From Azolla pinnata (Eukaryota > Streptophyta > Polypodiopsida > Salviniales > Salviniaceae): a DNA stretch of 32,856 nt. The stretch spans positions 8,698 through 41,553 of the forward strand of contig JBBBWG010027468.1 in NCBI GenBank assembly GCA_037176905.1. The letters are read 5' to 3'. This document shows positions 1-11,900 of this stretch, piece by piece (within the stretch, counting starts at the first letter, position 1; each line of letters begins with the position of its first letter). The position numbers and the translations under genes are program-made. The notes below the pieces were generated by a model that made no database searches, was not told the origin of the DNA, and saw nothing but the letters and a program-made list of their open reading frames with translations.

Positions 1-1400
1 CTTCTGATTATTTGGTTGTCGCCCGTAACTTTCACCCGTGATCAGTGTTTATCGGCCACTTCCCTCTTCAGTAAACTTCCTTAGACATGAAGTTAATCTC
101 TAAGTTGTGATCAATAAGCACGACCACGAGTTCCTTGATGTCACCTAAGTGTACCGGTCTCTGTGGTTGCCTGAGCCCAATGTGGCTTCTTGTAGTGTGA
201 TTTTTTAATTTTATCTTTCGCGGCCGCATCATTAATCAGGATCGAGCTTGGGTTCACCTTCGAACTACTCAATTCCTCTATGCTCTATCATTTTCTTTTT
301 ACAAGATCCACGAGGAGGTCGTGGAACTCCCTTTTTGCGATGCTAAGAAGCTCCCGAAGGGAGAACACCACCAGACTATCAGGGATTCTATCCTCAAACA
401 CCTTCAGTAGATCCCCCCGTTGCTCGATATCTGATGTGAGTTTAATGCCGGTCCCTTCGTCTTCCCACCATTCCGGCTCTCTAGTATATGTGATGAACTA
501 ACCTCGTCCTCCATGCGCTGCCTTTTCTCATCCATGAAGACACCGTGAAGCTAATACAGTGCTTGTACACTCATACGGTCCATCGAGCACTCCCATCCCT
601 CGCTTCCCGTACCTCATTCGCTTTGTTCCAGATTTCGCTTACGTTGGTCTGCCTCACGATCTCTAGTACTTTAGACCAAAAAGAAGTTTGTCACAAACTC
701 TCGTACGTGTATTCCCAATGTAGTTGTATAGCTATTTCTTGTCATGATTTCTTTCTCCAAAATTTTTTTAATACTTTCCTTTTGGTAATTTATTCAAAGT
801 GGCTTCTGAGAATCTATCAAATGGATATGGTTTCCTCTATAGTAAATAAGGTCGCGGCATGCTCGGACGCTCGTCCGCTCTCCTCATTCTCACGATCTTC
901 AAATCCGTGATCCCTTTTAAGAGTTGCTCTAACAAGGACGTGTCAACTCCGGTCTCAACCATAACCTTCCGAGTGTGTGGTTGGTGGCTTTTCGTTGTGG
1001 ATCAAGACATCTGTGTTGGCTCCAAGTTCCTTTTCTCTTCCCATGCTAGCCACTGACGCCTCTTCATGAATTGGGTCACGCTACTTTTTATAGTCTCCTA
1101 GTCACTTGTTAGCCCGCTTTTCGTAGTCATGTCTTCTATCAATATTCCGAGATCATGTTGTTCTCAGACATTCATAACACACAAGAACATGATAACCTTG
1201 TCCGCCACAAGGATCCCTTGATCATGCGTAGACAAAATCCCAAAGCGACTCTCGAATTCTGAGAACACCTCGAGGACCTTCAACCCCTTGTCTAGAGTCT
1301 CCACCCAGTCCTCGAAACCCCTCCATGTTGCCTTTGGAAAGTTCTCCATTTTCTAGGTTTTTTTGGACGCTTCTTCAAACGCCAACCAAGTAGGGTGTTG
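1..1400 (-). pseudogene. Ty3/gypsy retrotransposon gag-protease remnant
   Basis: The minus strand reads as a decayed Ty3/gypsy polyprotein, incomplete at the window edge. From about 1350 down to 1050 the conceptual reading has gag-like stretches such as FESRFGILSTHDQGILVADK, then DLGILIEDMTTKSGLTS and FMKRRQWLAWEEKRN, which is the style of plant gypsy gag. From about 460 down to 60 it has VFEDRIPDSLVVFSLREL, REFHDLLVDLVKRK and PHWAQATTET, followed in another frame by LIDHNLEINFMSK, which resembles the region entering the retropepsin-like domain. Several stops and frame changes break it, so it is not functional. The family assignment rests on recalled similarity. No LTR is visible in the window. 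Confidence 0.72.
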
Positions 1401-1465
1401 TCATTGCAACTCATGGATATGACTTGAAATCCATTAGAGATTCTGCATCGCAACATCTTAACCTT

Positions 1466-1513
1466 GTAATATCTCAAATAACGAGACATGTTAGAAGTTA
1501 TCTGAGATATTAC
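1466..1513. repeat. Near-perfect inverted repeat (hairpin)
   Basis: Arms at 1466-1482 and 1497-1513 are 17 nt each and differ at one position (16 of 17 pair). They are separated by a 14-nt loop. The hairpin lies just beyond the gag remnant. Confidence 0.8.
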
Positions 1514-2341
1514 AGAGGTGGGAACGGCTTAGCTCAGCTTTGGAAGGCCATGGAAAAGAAATCTAGCTTGCTATCCTGAACCACTCTAAGCTGCTTATGG
1601 CCTAAGATGAAATAATATATATAGATATTATAAAACAACTCCAGCTAAAGCAGAACTTGTGTCGTGCCTGAAGAGAGCCTAGAGCACGGACCTTGAGCCA
1701 ATTTGAAGAACTATAGCACTGACGTTGAGCTCAATTCAAGCTTGCTCTAACCTGCTGTGGCCACGCTACTTTGGCCATCAAAAATGGTTCATAAAAATTG
1801 TAAGAACTTACTGTGGGTTATTTGTGTGCAAACCATATGGGTTATGCTTGTGGTAGGTAATCTATTTGCTTCAGTAATATTCGACCACATCATCATTCTC
1901 AATGAAAAGGAAAATGTGCATTCAATCTTCCAGCATGCAAAAATGTTCGATCATCAGATGAACCAAAGATTCGGTACGTTAAATGATGCTTGAAGAAAAA
2001 ATCGGTAGATAAACATCATAAAACAGCTAACAGACATGATAATGCAAATACAATTGGTGGCGCATGTAGCTGCCAAAACTTTGAATCAGTCAGCACGAAT
2101 AATGTGATAAGGTGCACAATCAACCAACAGACATGTATTTCTGTTCTCCTGGTCCATGGTTGGCTAATCATGCATGCCCATATACACATTTGTGAGTTAA
2201 ATAAACCCTACGAATGTGAATCAAAGCCAAATTTCAAACGCTGGAGATGAGCTTTCATGCCAGCTATCGATCGATCTATCTATCTATATCAGTTTTACAT
2301 ATATGCACATAGATACATAGATATAGTGTGCAACTCACTGC
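1514..2341. other. Intergenic, no gene recognised
   Basis: AT-rich sequence between the gypsy remnant and the RNase H1 stop codon. It has short open frames with no recognisable protein. A small (ATCT)n-type microsatellite lies at about 2265-2288. The part nearest 2341 is expected to hold the 3' UTR and poly(A) region of the minus-strand RNase H1 gene. Confidence 0.5.
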
Positions 2342-5300
2342 TCATTCGCTCTTTGTGCAGCACTCGGGGAGTGGCTTCACAACCTTCTTGAATTTCTCAG
2401 TTTCTGCATATATGATTTGCAACCAGGGGGGTGGGGGGTAAAAAAAACATCACGATGCATTAACATCAAAACAGAAACGCACATTCTTTGATCATAGAAG
2501 GTTCACATAACATATAAATCATTCACAGCATTACCCCCGAGTAAGACAGCATCATTGGCCAGTGCATCAGCTCGGGAATTGTATTCCTGCAGAGTAGTTA
2601 GTACATAGATGCAAGTTGTTTAGCGCATGCCATTCTCCTCTATCAGTTTTTTGTTTTCACACCTCTTTCCCAACTTACCCTTCTGACATGCGCGATCGAG
2701 AACTGGTCGAACAGCTTCTCTAGCCTCTTCACCTCCTGGAAGAGTGGGATAATGTTCTCATTCTCTACTTTCCAAGCGCCAGTTACCTGCAAGATAGCAT
2801 GTGGATTGATGAAGATAGAATCAATGATCAGTATGTAGGGCAAATCTGAAACCCTCAAACCCATTTCGTCAAGCCTCAAAAGATAGTAGATATTAGAAAT
2901 AGAAGGGATCAAGTGACCATGTAACGGAAATATAAGGAATGGGTGGATCTGGATTGATGCTTGTTCAGGGATTTTGTCGTGGTATTTTGAGGAAATAGGA
3001 GCATTTGGAGAGATGAAAAAAAGCTCGCCATTCCCGAAGCTAAGCACAAATCTATACCTGGAGGCAAACAAGCTTAGAATCACCAAGGGCTTTGACCCTC
3101 CTAGCACCTTTTGATAATGCAGCGTTCAGCCCCAGAATGAGCGAACTATATTCTGCAAAATTGTTGGTTTTGTGACCCAGATATTCTATCACCTCCACAA
3201 CCTCGCAAGCAGAGTTATTGATTTATCAAAATAAATATATGGATGCTTTGTTCAAGAATGGGGCGACATACATATTAAGATGGTCAGACAGATATCCTAC
3301 CACACTGCCATGAGGACATCGGATCAATGCCCCAGCACCGGCCTGGCCAGGATTGCCTTTGCTTGCTCCGTCGAATTCGATTTGATATACATCTTCAGCA
3401 TTGAACTCGGCATCCTGCAAGATATGAGGTTCTGTCCTCAAGTGCAAAATGTGACATGTATCTCCTTGAAAGGTCCGTCCGTATGTGCATCTCAGACACA
3501 CCAGAAATTAGATAAGATTTGTTCATGCCACAGTCCGGAATTAATACACCATCTAACTAAGGTAGAAACCTAAACTATGGGACAGTATTAGAAGGATCTC
3601 AAACAACCTTACTGAATATATGAACTCTATACCATTGTCCTTAACCAAATTGGAACCTTTTGACAGATCTCTTCCAACAAAAATCCTGCTCCAGATCTCT
3701 TCCAACAAAACAAAACATTCTCAAAAATATCATTTTCATGGAATATTCCTTTCATCATTTCAGTATTCTCAACTGCAAATTTTAATAGTAAGACATCAGG
3801 AATGCACACTATCCACTTGACAAAAAAAATGATCTTTAGCTAAATTCAGGATATTTCTTTTCTATTCAAACAAGAAGATATGTAATAAATAGTTTAAGTA
3901 GGCTGATAGCAATTTTCATACTTTTTAGCACTGAAAGCTGCCTTGGTCCATTCTAAATTCTGAGCATGTATCATGCAGATCCCCATGAATCTTTCCCAAG
4001 CCCTTCTTGAAATAGGGCCATAAGAAGCTTTCCGTTCACACTCATCTTTGAAGTACACAGTCATCGTCTTCTTCTATCAATATCTTCATCTCACATTGAA
4101 ATTTTCAGTTGAGTTCAGGCATCAATCATGTGCTCTAACAGAATACAGCTCTCTCTAAACCAAGGAAATGAAGTAAGAGTGTTTTATGTAAGCTTTACAG
4201 ATTTAATAATCAGGTAAATTTTGTCCTGAAACTTTGCTATAAATGATCCATGTAGAACAATGAATCCATTGAAATGTTCATTTAAAAACTAGCATTTACA
4301 GCAGAAAGAGTGTGTGTATGATTCAATAAGATGTACTTAAATAAAAATGGCATGGTACATTTCTTTAACAAGATTTTATTTTTTAAGTGTGTGGACTGTC
4401 TTCATGAATGTCCTAACTAGATTCTACATGAATGCTCTTGGAAATAAGCCAAAAACGACAGTCACTATCACGATACTTTTGTTTTCTGCAAATGTAACAA
4501 TAATCAGAAAACATAATTACCTTTCTTTCTAGGATTCCATTAGTAGCCAAATTTGATTTCTGCTCCTCAATATCATGTTCTGCTTTATTAGTCTTGACAT
4601 TTCCATCTAAGCAGTTAGAGTACGCCAATGACTGAAAGTATAAATCAAAATCCTTAAGAGACTGGAAAGCAAAAAATTGCTGTTCATTTTCTTCCACCAG
4701 CTGCAATAAAGACAGTAATAATGATGTCAATAATGGTTTCCATATGGAAATGCAAAATTTCAAAATCTTAGCCTTAGAAATCTGGTGGAAAACTCCAAAA
4801 TACCCCTGACTTTTTCTTCTTCTTTCTAAATGCCACTATTTATTTCCATTTCGAGCAATTACAGTAACTCATTTCTAGACCATTTTCTTGATCCTTGAGC
4901 CTTACAAATCTGGTTGAGAACTCCAAAACACCACTTAGTTTTTCTTTTTCTCCCCAAATGCTGCCATTTCGAACAATTGCAGTCACTCAATCCCTGGTGT
5001 TTTTGAATGATCATGAATGTTTCTTTGTTCAATTCAACTCTGAATTTGAAAAACTTAAAGGCATTCGGAGGAAGTAATAGTAAAATGCTCAAGGGTATTT
5101 CGAGTCTACAATTAATGGCATCATAAAGCGGATCTATTTGAGATTTTTGTGCAGTAATACCTTGACAAGGTTCGATCGGTCCACCACAGCTAGCTTTGAA
5201 GACAGAATAGGTTCTCTCACAGATGTCACAATTTTCTCAATATATTGTTGTTGAGGAGCTTCTCTGAAATTTGTTATTCTAGGCCTTACATTTCTAGAAT

Positions 5301-7183
5301 CTTCCTTCACAAGTTCCTTCTTTGCCTGAGCAAGAATCCCTTGGTTGTCTGATGAATTTTGGCAGACATAGTGTTCTGCTTCCAAGCGAGTAGAAAAAGA
5401 TTTGTATTCATTTCCAGGAAATCCAGTAACCTGCAGAATCAATTATATATATTTAGAGAGAGATAGAGAGTCAAAAGTCTGCGCCCCTTGTTTGAAGTGG
5501 GTTTTTTATACCGTTGCAAGTGGTTGCATATTTCATGAGTCACATACTGTTTTCCTAAATCTTTTATCATTTGCTATTTGGAACAGCCTTCTGATAGTCA
5601 ACTAGTATTAGAGTTGATTACCCTTTTCCAAAAGCTGTCACCAGTTTTCAAGAGCTGGCCTTGGATTAGGTTTGGCATACCTTCACTTACAAGGCTATTA
5701 CATTACCCTCAAAGATGGATCATGGAAAATCATACCAGACTCAATCACCGTAAGAAGGGAATAACAGACTAAAGTTGCTCAGGGGAGAGTTTTCCTAATA
5801 GGTTCATTAAAGTAGTAAAAGCTCTGGTTCTTTAGAGAAAACATATCTTCAGCTTATAAGATTTATGCAATGTTCTCTTAGGTGGACCTCCACATTTCAT
5901 TAGCTTTTGTTTGAAAAAGAAAACAACGCAACTATTAATAGGACATTTCACTACAATTATGAATGGTTACTCTAGAAAACATTAGTGCACCTGTTGAAGT
6001 GACTCAAGTGTTTCTTGTTTTCAGATTCTTGCATTCATTACTGTTCAGAGAAGTTAAAATTATAAGTGTTCAGAGGACAGATAATGGAGAATAGTGGATT
6101 AATACTCAACCTACAAACTATTATTTACAAAATGGAATTTCCAGAAAACTTAAAAATTCATATAATCCAGCATACAACGATACGGACGGGCATTATAACA
6201 ACGCTTTTGAATGAGCAGCTACAATGATTTCTGTACATAGATAATCTCGACATGTGTTTTGAGGAGAGGCTATAGAAAATATAGCACATAGATGATAAGC
6301 TAATTGCATGAAAGTATGACACAACTCGGCAAGAATTTATAATGCAGCCTCAAATTTCCATTCTTAATGAAAGACCTTGGAGCTGGTGCAAAGCAGATTA
6401 ATGGTGGAAAACCATGAAAACTGAAAGAGATTGTGAAAGACATATGGATCTTGGCACCTCATGTAGGACCACAAAAGGTAAAGTTTCCTGAGATATAGAA
6501 GCAAAGTTCACTGCTATAGTATTCATTTCAAGTATCAGTTGTAAACTTCCATGAAACCTTCTTTTCAGTTTTCATGATAACTAGCCTTAAAACAACCATG
6601 GGCATAGCTGGTTAACTTTATCCTCTATTATTCATCAAATCAACACAATGATAGCATTTTTAAAAGGTAGTTCAGGCAAACCACCCATTTGGAGCAACCT
6701 AATAATTTCAAAGAGTCCAAATATTTCAAACATTTGCATATCTTATGTGAATTGGGTAAATCTTCTAAATTTTGACACCGTAGACTGCACACTTTCTATA
6801 AAAAAAATTGTACAAAATATTGACGTCAGATAAAAACCTTCACACCCAGCACAATGGTAATCAGAAAATCATATTAGTTGTTTATGTGGATGGCGTATTG
6901 ATCATCAGCACTGAAGGTGTTCAGAAGTGCTTGCAACTACATTTCCGCGTCCTAGGATTGTGAATACTCTTCATTGCATGTTAGATATTGAGTTTTACTT
7001 AAGAGGGCATGGGTTTTGAGTCTACCAGTTGCCCGATCTCTATTCTAGTTTCTAAAACAGCTAATCTCACGCACACATCCATCCATGGCTACTCACCTGC
7101 CTTTTGCAGTCTTCCCAGTTATCATAAACTCCTGGGGCATAGCCGTGCCTAACGCCATAGAAGCAGGCCTTCCTCTTGGGCAT
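2342..7183 (-). CDS. RNH1: Ribonuclease H1 with hybrid-binding domain (RNH1-like), 8 exons
   Basis: Cleaves the RNA strand of RNA:DNA hybrids (R-loops, primers). Exons, in transcription order: 7183-7097, 5430-5161, 4700-4521, 3414-3301, 3201-3058, 2786-2679, 2586-2535, 2403-2342. All introns are GT-AG, phases agree, and the sum is 1017 nt (338 aa). Residues 7-51 form the N-terminal hybrid-binding (viroplasmin-like) domain, with CFYGVRHGYAPGVYDNWEDC and then GFPGNEYKSF. Residues 52-179 are a low-similarity acidic linker. The catalytic domain runs from about 188, with all four acidic residues present: D194 (EFDGASKGNPG), E234 (TNNFAEY), D258 (LGDSKLV) and D308 (SRADALAN). The ATG is preceded by an in-frame TGA ten codons upstream. 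With no transit peptide and a basic MPKRK start, the protein is probably nuclear, like Arabidopsis RNH1A rather than the organellar paralogs. A spliced upstream exon adding a targeting peptide cannot be excluded. Intron 1 (1,666 nt) carries a copia remnant. Confidence 0.92.
4771..4989. repeat. Direct duplication inside RNase H1 intron 2
   Basis: Two diverged copies at about 4771-4870 and 4899-4989, offset by 128 nt. Both start with GCCTTA-AAATCTGGT and end near a CAATT-CAGT-ACTCA motif. They lie in the intron between the exons ending at 5161 and starting at 4700, and have no coding signal. Confidence 0.75.
6853..7053 (+). pseudogene. Copia reverse-transcriptase remnant in RNase H1 intron 1
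   Basis: The plus strand, opposite to the host gene, reads ILVVYVDGVLIIST. This corresponds to the copia YVDD polymerase motif, with the second aspartate replaced by glycine. It is followed, through stops and a frame change, by QLHFRVLGL and then IEFYLRGHGF-VYQLPDLY, which fits the usual copia stretch after YVDD (LGIEF...GF..SQ.KY). It is inactive. A weaker possible copia trace (PFLMKDLGAGAKQ) lies at about 6358-6397, but it is out of the expected order. Confidence 0.6.
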
Positions 7184-7380
7184 CACGCTGGTCTCTGCAT
7201 ACAGGATCAATCACTTCACATATGCGTATGTAGATGTGATGGCATGTATTCCTGTGATAGAAAACGAGGAGAAGGTACGTGCATCCCTCCCTCCATCATC
7301 ACCATCGCTACATGCTCTGCTGCAGTATCCGTTTTCTCTGTTTCCAGCAGAATAGTAATGAAGAGAGAGAAAGATTAGCG

Positions 7381-7508
7381 CTTAGGTTTAGGTTTAGGGT
7401 TTAGGGTTTAGGGTTTAGGGCTTAGTCTTAGGCTTAGGTTTAGGCTTAGGTTTAGGTTTAGGTTCAGGTTTAGGTTTAAGTTTAGGTTTAGGGTTTAGGG
7501 TTTAGGGC
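7381..7508 (+). repeat. Interstitial telomere-like array (TTTAGGG/TTTAGG)
   Basis: About 125 nt of TTTAGGG heptamers mixed with TTTAGG and CTTAGG variants. It starts about 200 nt upstream of the RNase H1 ATG. In the gene's orientation it reads CCCTAAA, so it contains several AAACCCTAA telo-box motifs, which in plants are promoter elements bound by telobox-binding factors. It could be promoter sequence or a healed-break relic. Confidence 0.93.
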
Positions 7509-8917
7509 CTGTTGAGCTTGATGTTCAATACTGAGGTCAAGCCAGCTGCCAGTCGTGTCAAAGGGACGGATCCCTGATTTTTATTGTCCAATCTCTTGTA
7601 ACTAAAAGCTCAACAAATGCATGCGCCTGATGCCCCATCAACGATTATCCATCGCTTGACAAACACCATGGCATTTAACCCTTGTATAAAACAGTGGATG
7701 ACTGTATTTGCAATTAGTCGTGATCGTACTCTCGTAAATGAGTGACATTATTGTATGTTTTTATCTCATGGGTCAACCTTGCAATTGTACTCAAACTTGC
7801 AATTGCAAGATACTCAACTAAGCTTCACACTTGAATTAGTGAACCATATACTCTAATACTTCATTGGCACTACAAACAATTGTAATCAATTTGGATCCGA
7901 CCTAATCCATTAGAATTTACTTAGTCGACTATATTACAATTGATGTCTCATGTTAATAGCTAGACTACCCACTTCACTACCAAGTATAATTTTTCTTGAA
8001 TACTCGTAAATAAGGGTTTAGGTAACAGTGGCAGGAAGTGAGAGAAACCAATGAAAGCACACACTTCTCACTTTATAAATAGGTAGCTAGTGCCACTTTT
8101 ACATGATCACAAGAGCTCATGTTTACTTGTGCGCTTGTCAACTCTCTCATTGTTGGTATGCTTCGCACTTCCATAGATGCCGATTCAAACAGGTGATTGT
8201 GCAACATATCTTTGCTTAAATAAGCTTGCCTTCAAGAATGCACGGTGGTATATAACCCAAATCCACCAACACAAATGGCTTTACCTACAAATTGGTAAGC
8301 ATACTCATGCAGATGGATTTTCCACTAAAATTCAACTTCAAATGACAAAAAACAAGTAAAACAATCTTGTGTTCTAGGACAAGGCAACGATTCTTTCATG
8401 ACGATCTTTTAGACAACATCTACACCAACCAACAAGAAGGCCTTTTATAGCTTTTATAGAGGTATTCATATCAAGATTTTTGGACATCTTGTGCTGACTG
8501 TTTGTTCATTCACACTGCTACAAAGAGCACTGGTCAGTTGAAACAAAATATATTGAGTTGTCCAGATATTTTCAACTGATGGGGAGATTTAGTTGAAAAT
8601 GATAGAACAATCAATGTTATCTTAAAAATGCTGCTGTCATAATACCCCTTGTGAATGTTCATGTAAGAAAAGGTTTACCATTTCATCTGTTGGTAAAGAT
8701 AATCCAAATTTCAGCAGTCCTTTCTTTGCTTACCAGAAAAAAAATGGATTTCCAGACTGCCCCCTAGAGCTCAAGGCTTGCATTTCATAGGTTCTGGTGA
8801 ATGCACAGATGGATGAAGATTAATCACCAAAGATACAGGCTTCCATTAACTTTCAGGAGCAGAACAACGACTTGACCAACGTATATTAATGAAAATCTTA
8901 TGTGATAATGCCTAATA
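7509..8917. other. Intergenic between RNase H1 and ZW10, no gene recognised
   Basis: No convincing coding sequence on either strand. A TATA-like CTTTATAAATAGG lies at about 8071-8083 in a stretch that could be a decayed LTR or promoter, but no matching second copy was found. The open frame at 8177-8359 has no recognisable similarity. The part next to 8917 should contain the ZW10 3' UTR. Confidence 0.4.
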
Positions 8918-11900
8918 TCATTGAAAACTTTTGGCCTCTATTCTCTTTAGGCTTTCCTTCCTAAGGTCTGTGTCAGTGAAAACAGCCTTGATAAGTTTCT
9001 GCACCTGTAAAAGAAAACAAAATATCAATTGATATAGAACCGAAGAAAATGATGGTAGACAACCACACATCATATCATATCACATATATTCAAAAGTGGA
9101 GAGAAACGTGGTCTGCACCCGTAACCATGAGCTTGAAACCAAACATGGGCTTCCAAAAGTCTCCATTAGGAAAGCCCAATTTGACTTATGGAACCAGGCA
9201 GACATATCATCTTGTCCCTGCCACCTTAAGAAGGGGGATCACTACTTTGTAGCCAAAACTCTCTATGTGAAGGCTTTTTGCTAGTAATTAATTAGCTGAA
9301 GGCATGTGAGCACTTTGTTCACTCTCTATGTAAGGGCCTTGTTATTCCCTTTGGTCAGCTATAATACCTGTAGATATGTGAACACTTTGTTCACTCTATA
9401 TAAAAGGTTCTTCATTAACTTGGACCAGCTATAAAAAATCTGCCAACATCTGGACAAACTTTGCTCACTTCAACTGGCCATCAATAATTTACTTGCATGA
9501 CTGAACCTAAAGAGTTGAAATCATATATGCAACATTCTTCATGCAAAACCATAAAAGTAGTTGGTACACACTGAAAAATACAAAACCTAATGCTTTCTAA
9601 AACTAGGAAAAGTAGCCCTGAAATTTTGAAAAGCTACAAGGAGAATTGTTGAAATGCACAGAAAGAGAATCCTCGAGGCAATTACTCCCAACAGTTAGAG
9701 TTCTAAGCTGTTCTATTTTGTATGGACTATGCATGTGTCTACCTGTTTACATTCTATTAAAACCTCATTACCTCTGATACTTTATGTTCCATCATGACCT
9801 ATTTGGAGTCTTAACTGTTGAAATGTACAGTTAAAGAATCCTTGGGGCCATTATTCCCAACAATTTAGGGCTCTAAGCTGTTCTATTTTGTATGGACACT
9901 TACAAGTAGATTTTATATAGCCGTTTATCCACGTCATAACTATATGTTCGGGACACTGTTCTCTCCCAATCTATTCTATTAAAAAGCTTAGGTAGCTTTC
10001 TCACAACATGTGAACATTGAACCAATCTGTTCCATTTTGGCATTTGACCAAGTAGATCACTAACAAAGAGGAACAAGAGTTTATATATATTATGAACTAT
10101 CTGCTGAAAATATACCTCAATCGAGGAGAATCCACATGTAACCAAGTTTCCACTTTCCCATTCTTGTGTGATAGATATCAGAGACATGTCCAAAAGCTCT
10201 GCAAAAGTCAGATAATTAGTGAGACATAACCAATTAAAGCACAATTAGGAAATCTATCTAAATTTATGTTCGAGTACCTGCTAACCGTAGAAGCTTACAC
10301 CAGGTTGGAACTAAGCTTCCTATTTTCTTTAATGATGTTTCATCTGACGACCCATCATCAACTAAGCTTTGCAACAAGGGAAACAGCTGATCTTCCAAAG
10401 AAAAAATTAATCTACGGAGCTGCAAACAGAAAAACAAAAGTTGATATTTTGAGGAAGATCAGACGAATACTCATACAATTCCCAACCATTATACCTGTTC
10501 TGTTTCTCTCATATCAATGTCATCTTGGCTGAGGATCTCAGTTGCCATACGATCTAAAGATGATGTCATCAAATATGCCATGGACTTCACATAAGTGCTG
10601 GGTGTCATTATTGGTTTCCAGATCATACGCACTTTCTCCAAGAGAAAAACTACCTAGAAATGATAGAGCCTTTCTCAAGATTTTGACAAATATATATCTA
10701 CATCAAATCTTATCATCAAATGCAGAAGCTACACCATTACTCAGGATGTTCATTAGAGACAACCTTTACATCTACACAGCTAACGTGGATAAATTTTAAC
10801 AAAGATATAATGATGATTGTCTAAAAAAAACTGCATCATAAACATTGTTTGTTGTAACAGAATGGTGGTTGTACAAAAGACACAAGGTTAAATTGGTTAT
10901 CAGATTCTCTGAAAAACATAAACAAGTTGGTTCATACGCCAACCTGATCGATGGCAAGGCTTGCCATCTCATAAGAACGCATATTGTTAGTATCTCGGAA
11001 TCCATTTCCTTGATCAAGAGCCTGGAATCAGAGTACAACATGCATTTGATCATGATCAGTGACAAGTACTTAGAAACATATATACAGAAGTACAGGTGAA
11101 AATACCTCATTAAGACTACAGATAATCAACTGAACTTGTTGCCTCAAAGCCTCATCAGCCATTTCTTGGAAAACAGGGAAGAGATCAACAAATACACACC
11201 TTTCCTTAAGCTCAGGTGGAAAGGCTTCACGATACTGCAATGATAGACCAACATGCGTACTTAAAAAAAATCACCAAGATCCACATGAAATGGTGTATAC
11301 AAGTTTTTATGTATCTGCTTTATCAGCTTTCAGCATTCTACCTTTCAATGGCAGGATGCCTCTTTATTACAAATTATCAGTATGCAATCTTGTCTCTGAT
11401 GACTATTAAGGATTTGTACTAGTTAATAATTGCTTCTATAAAGACACCATATGTGTTATTGATGAAAATATACAATCAATTGAATAACAAATCGTAACTT
11501 ATAAACTATGATTTTTTTTTAACATAAACGACGACATGTCATTGCTTTGAATTTGGGAAAGACAATTCACTGTACGAGAAACAATATTGCATACCTGATA
11601 TGAAAGACCAAGACTCTCATGTGCAAGGTAAAGGCAGTCATTGTGATAAATTATTGCTTCCAAACTAATGCTCTGCAGCTCTTTTGACAACTGCATATAG
11701 CAAAAAGCCAGTGATATTTTATTTCTGAATAAAATGTTATGACTATTCATTCACATGTATCCTTCTAACCTTCACGGGCATAATAGCAGAATATAGAAGA
11801 AAGGTGTCCCGTGCAGTATGATAAAGCTCCACAGATATTCTTGAGCCCGCCAAACATGCATCCTATGCTTGCAAAAGACCTTAAGGTAGATTTCTTATAT

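Noticed and set aside
3226-3301. Extension of the RNase H exon past 3301 (reading GYLSDHLNMYV)
   Set aside because: Using the donor GTAGGA after GSV gives the correct spacing of 12 residues to TNNFAEY and a phase-0 join. The longer reading leads into stops.
3890-4064. Open minus-strand frame (MTVYFKDECERKASYG...) inside RNase H1 intron 3, as a possible extra exon
   Set aside because: Exons 4700-4521 and 3414-3301 already join in phase 0, an in-frame stop precedes the frame, and nothing in the RNase H1 family corresponds to it.
8177-8359. Possible copia-like coding piece between RNase H1 and ZW10
   Set aside because: No conserved retrotransposon motif could be found in any frame.
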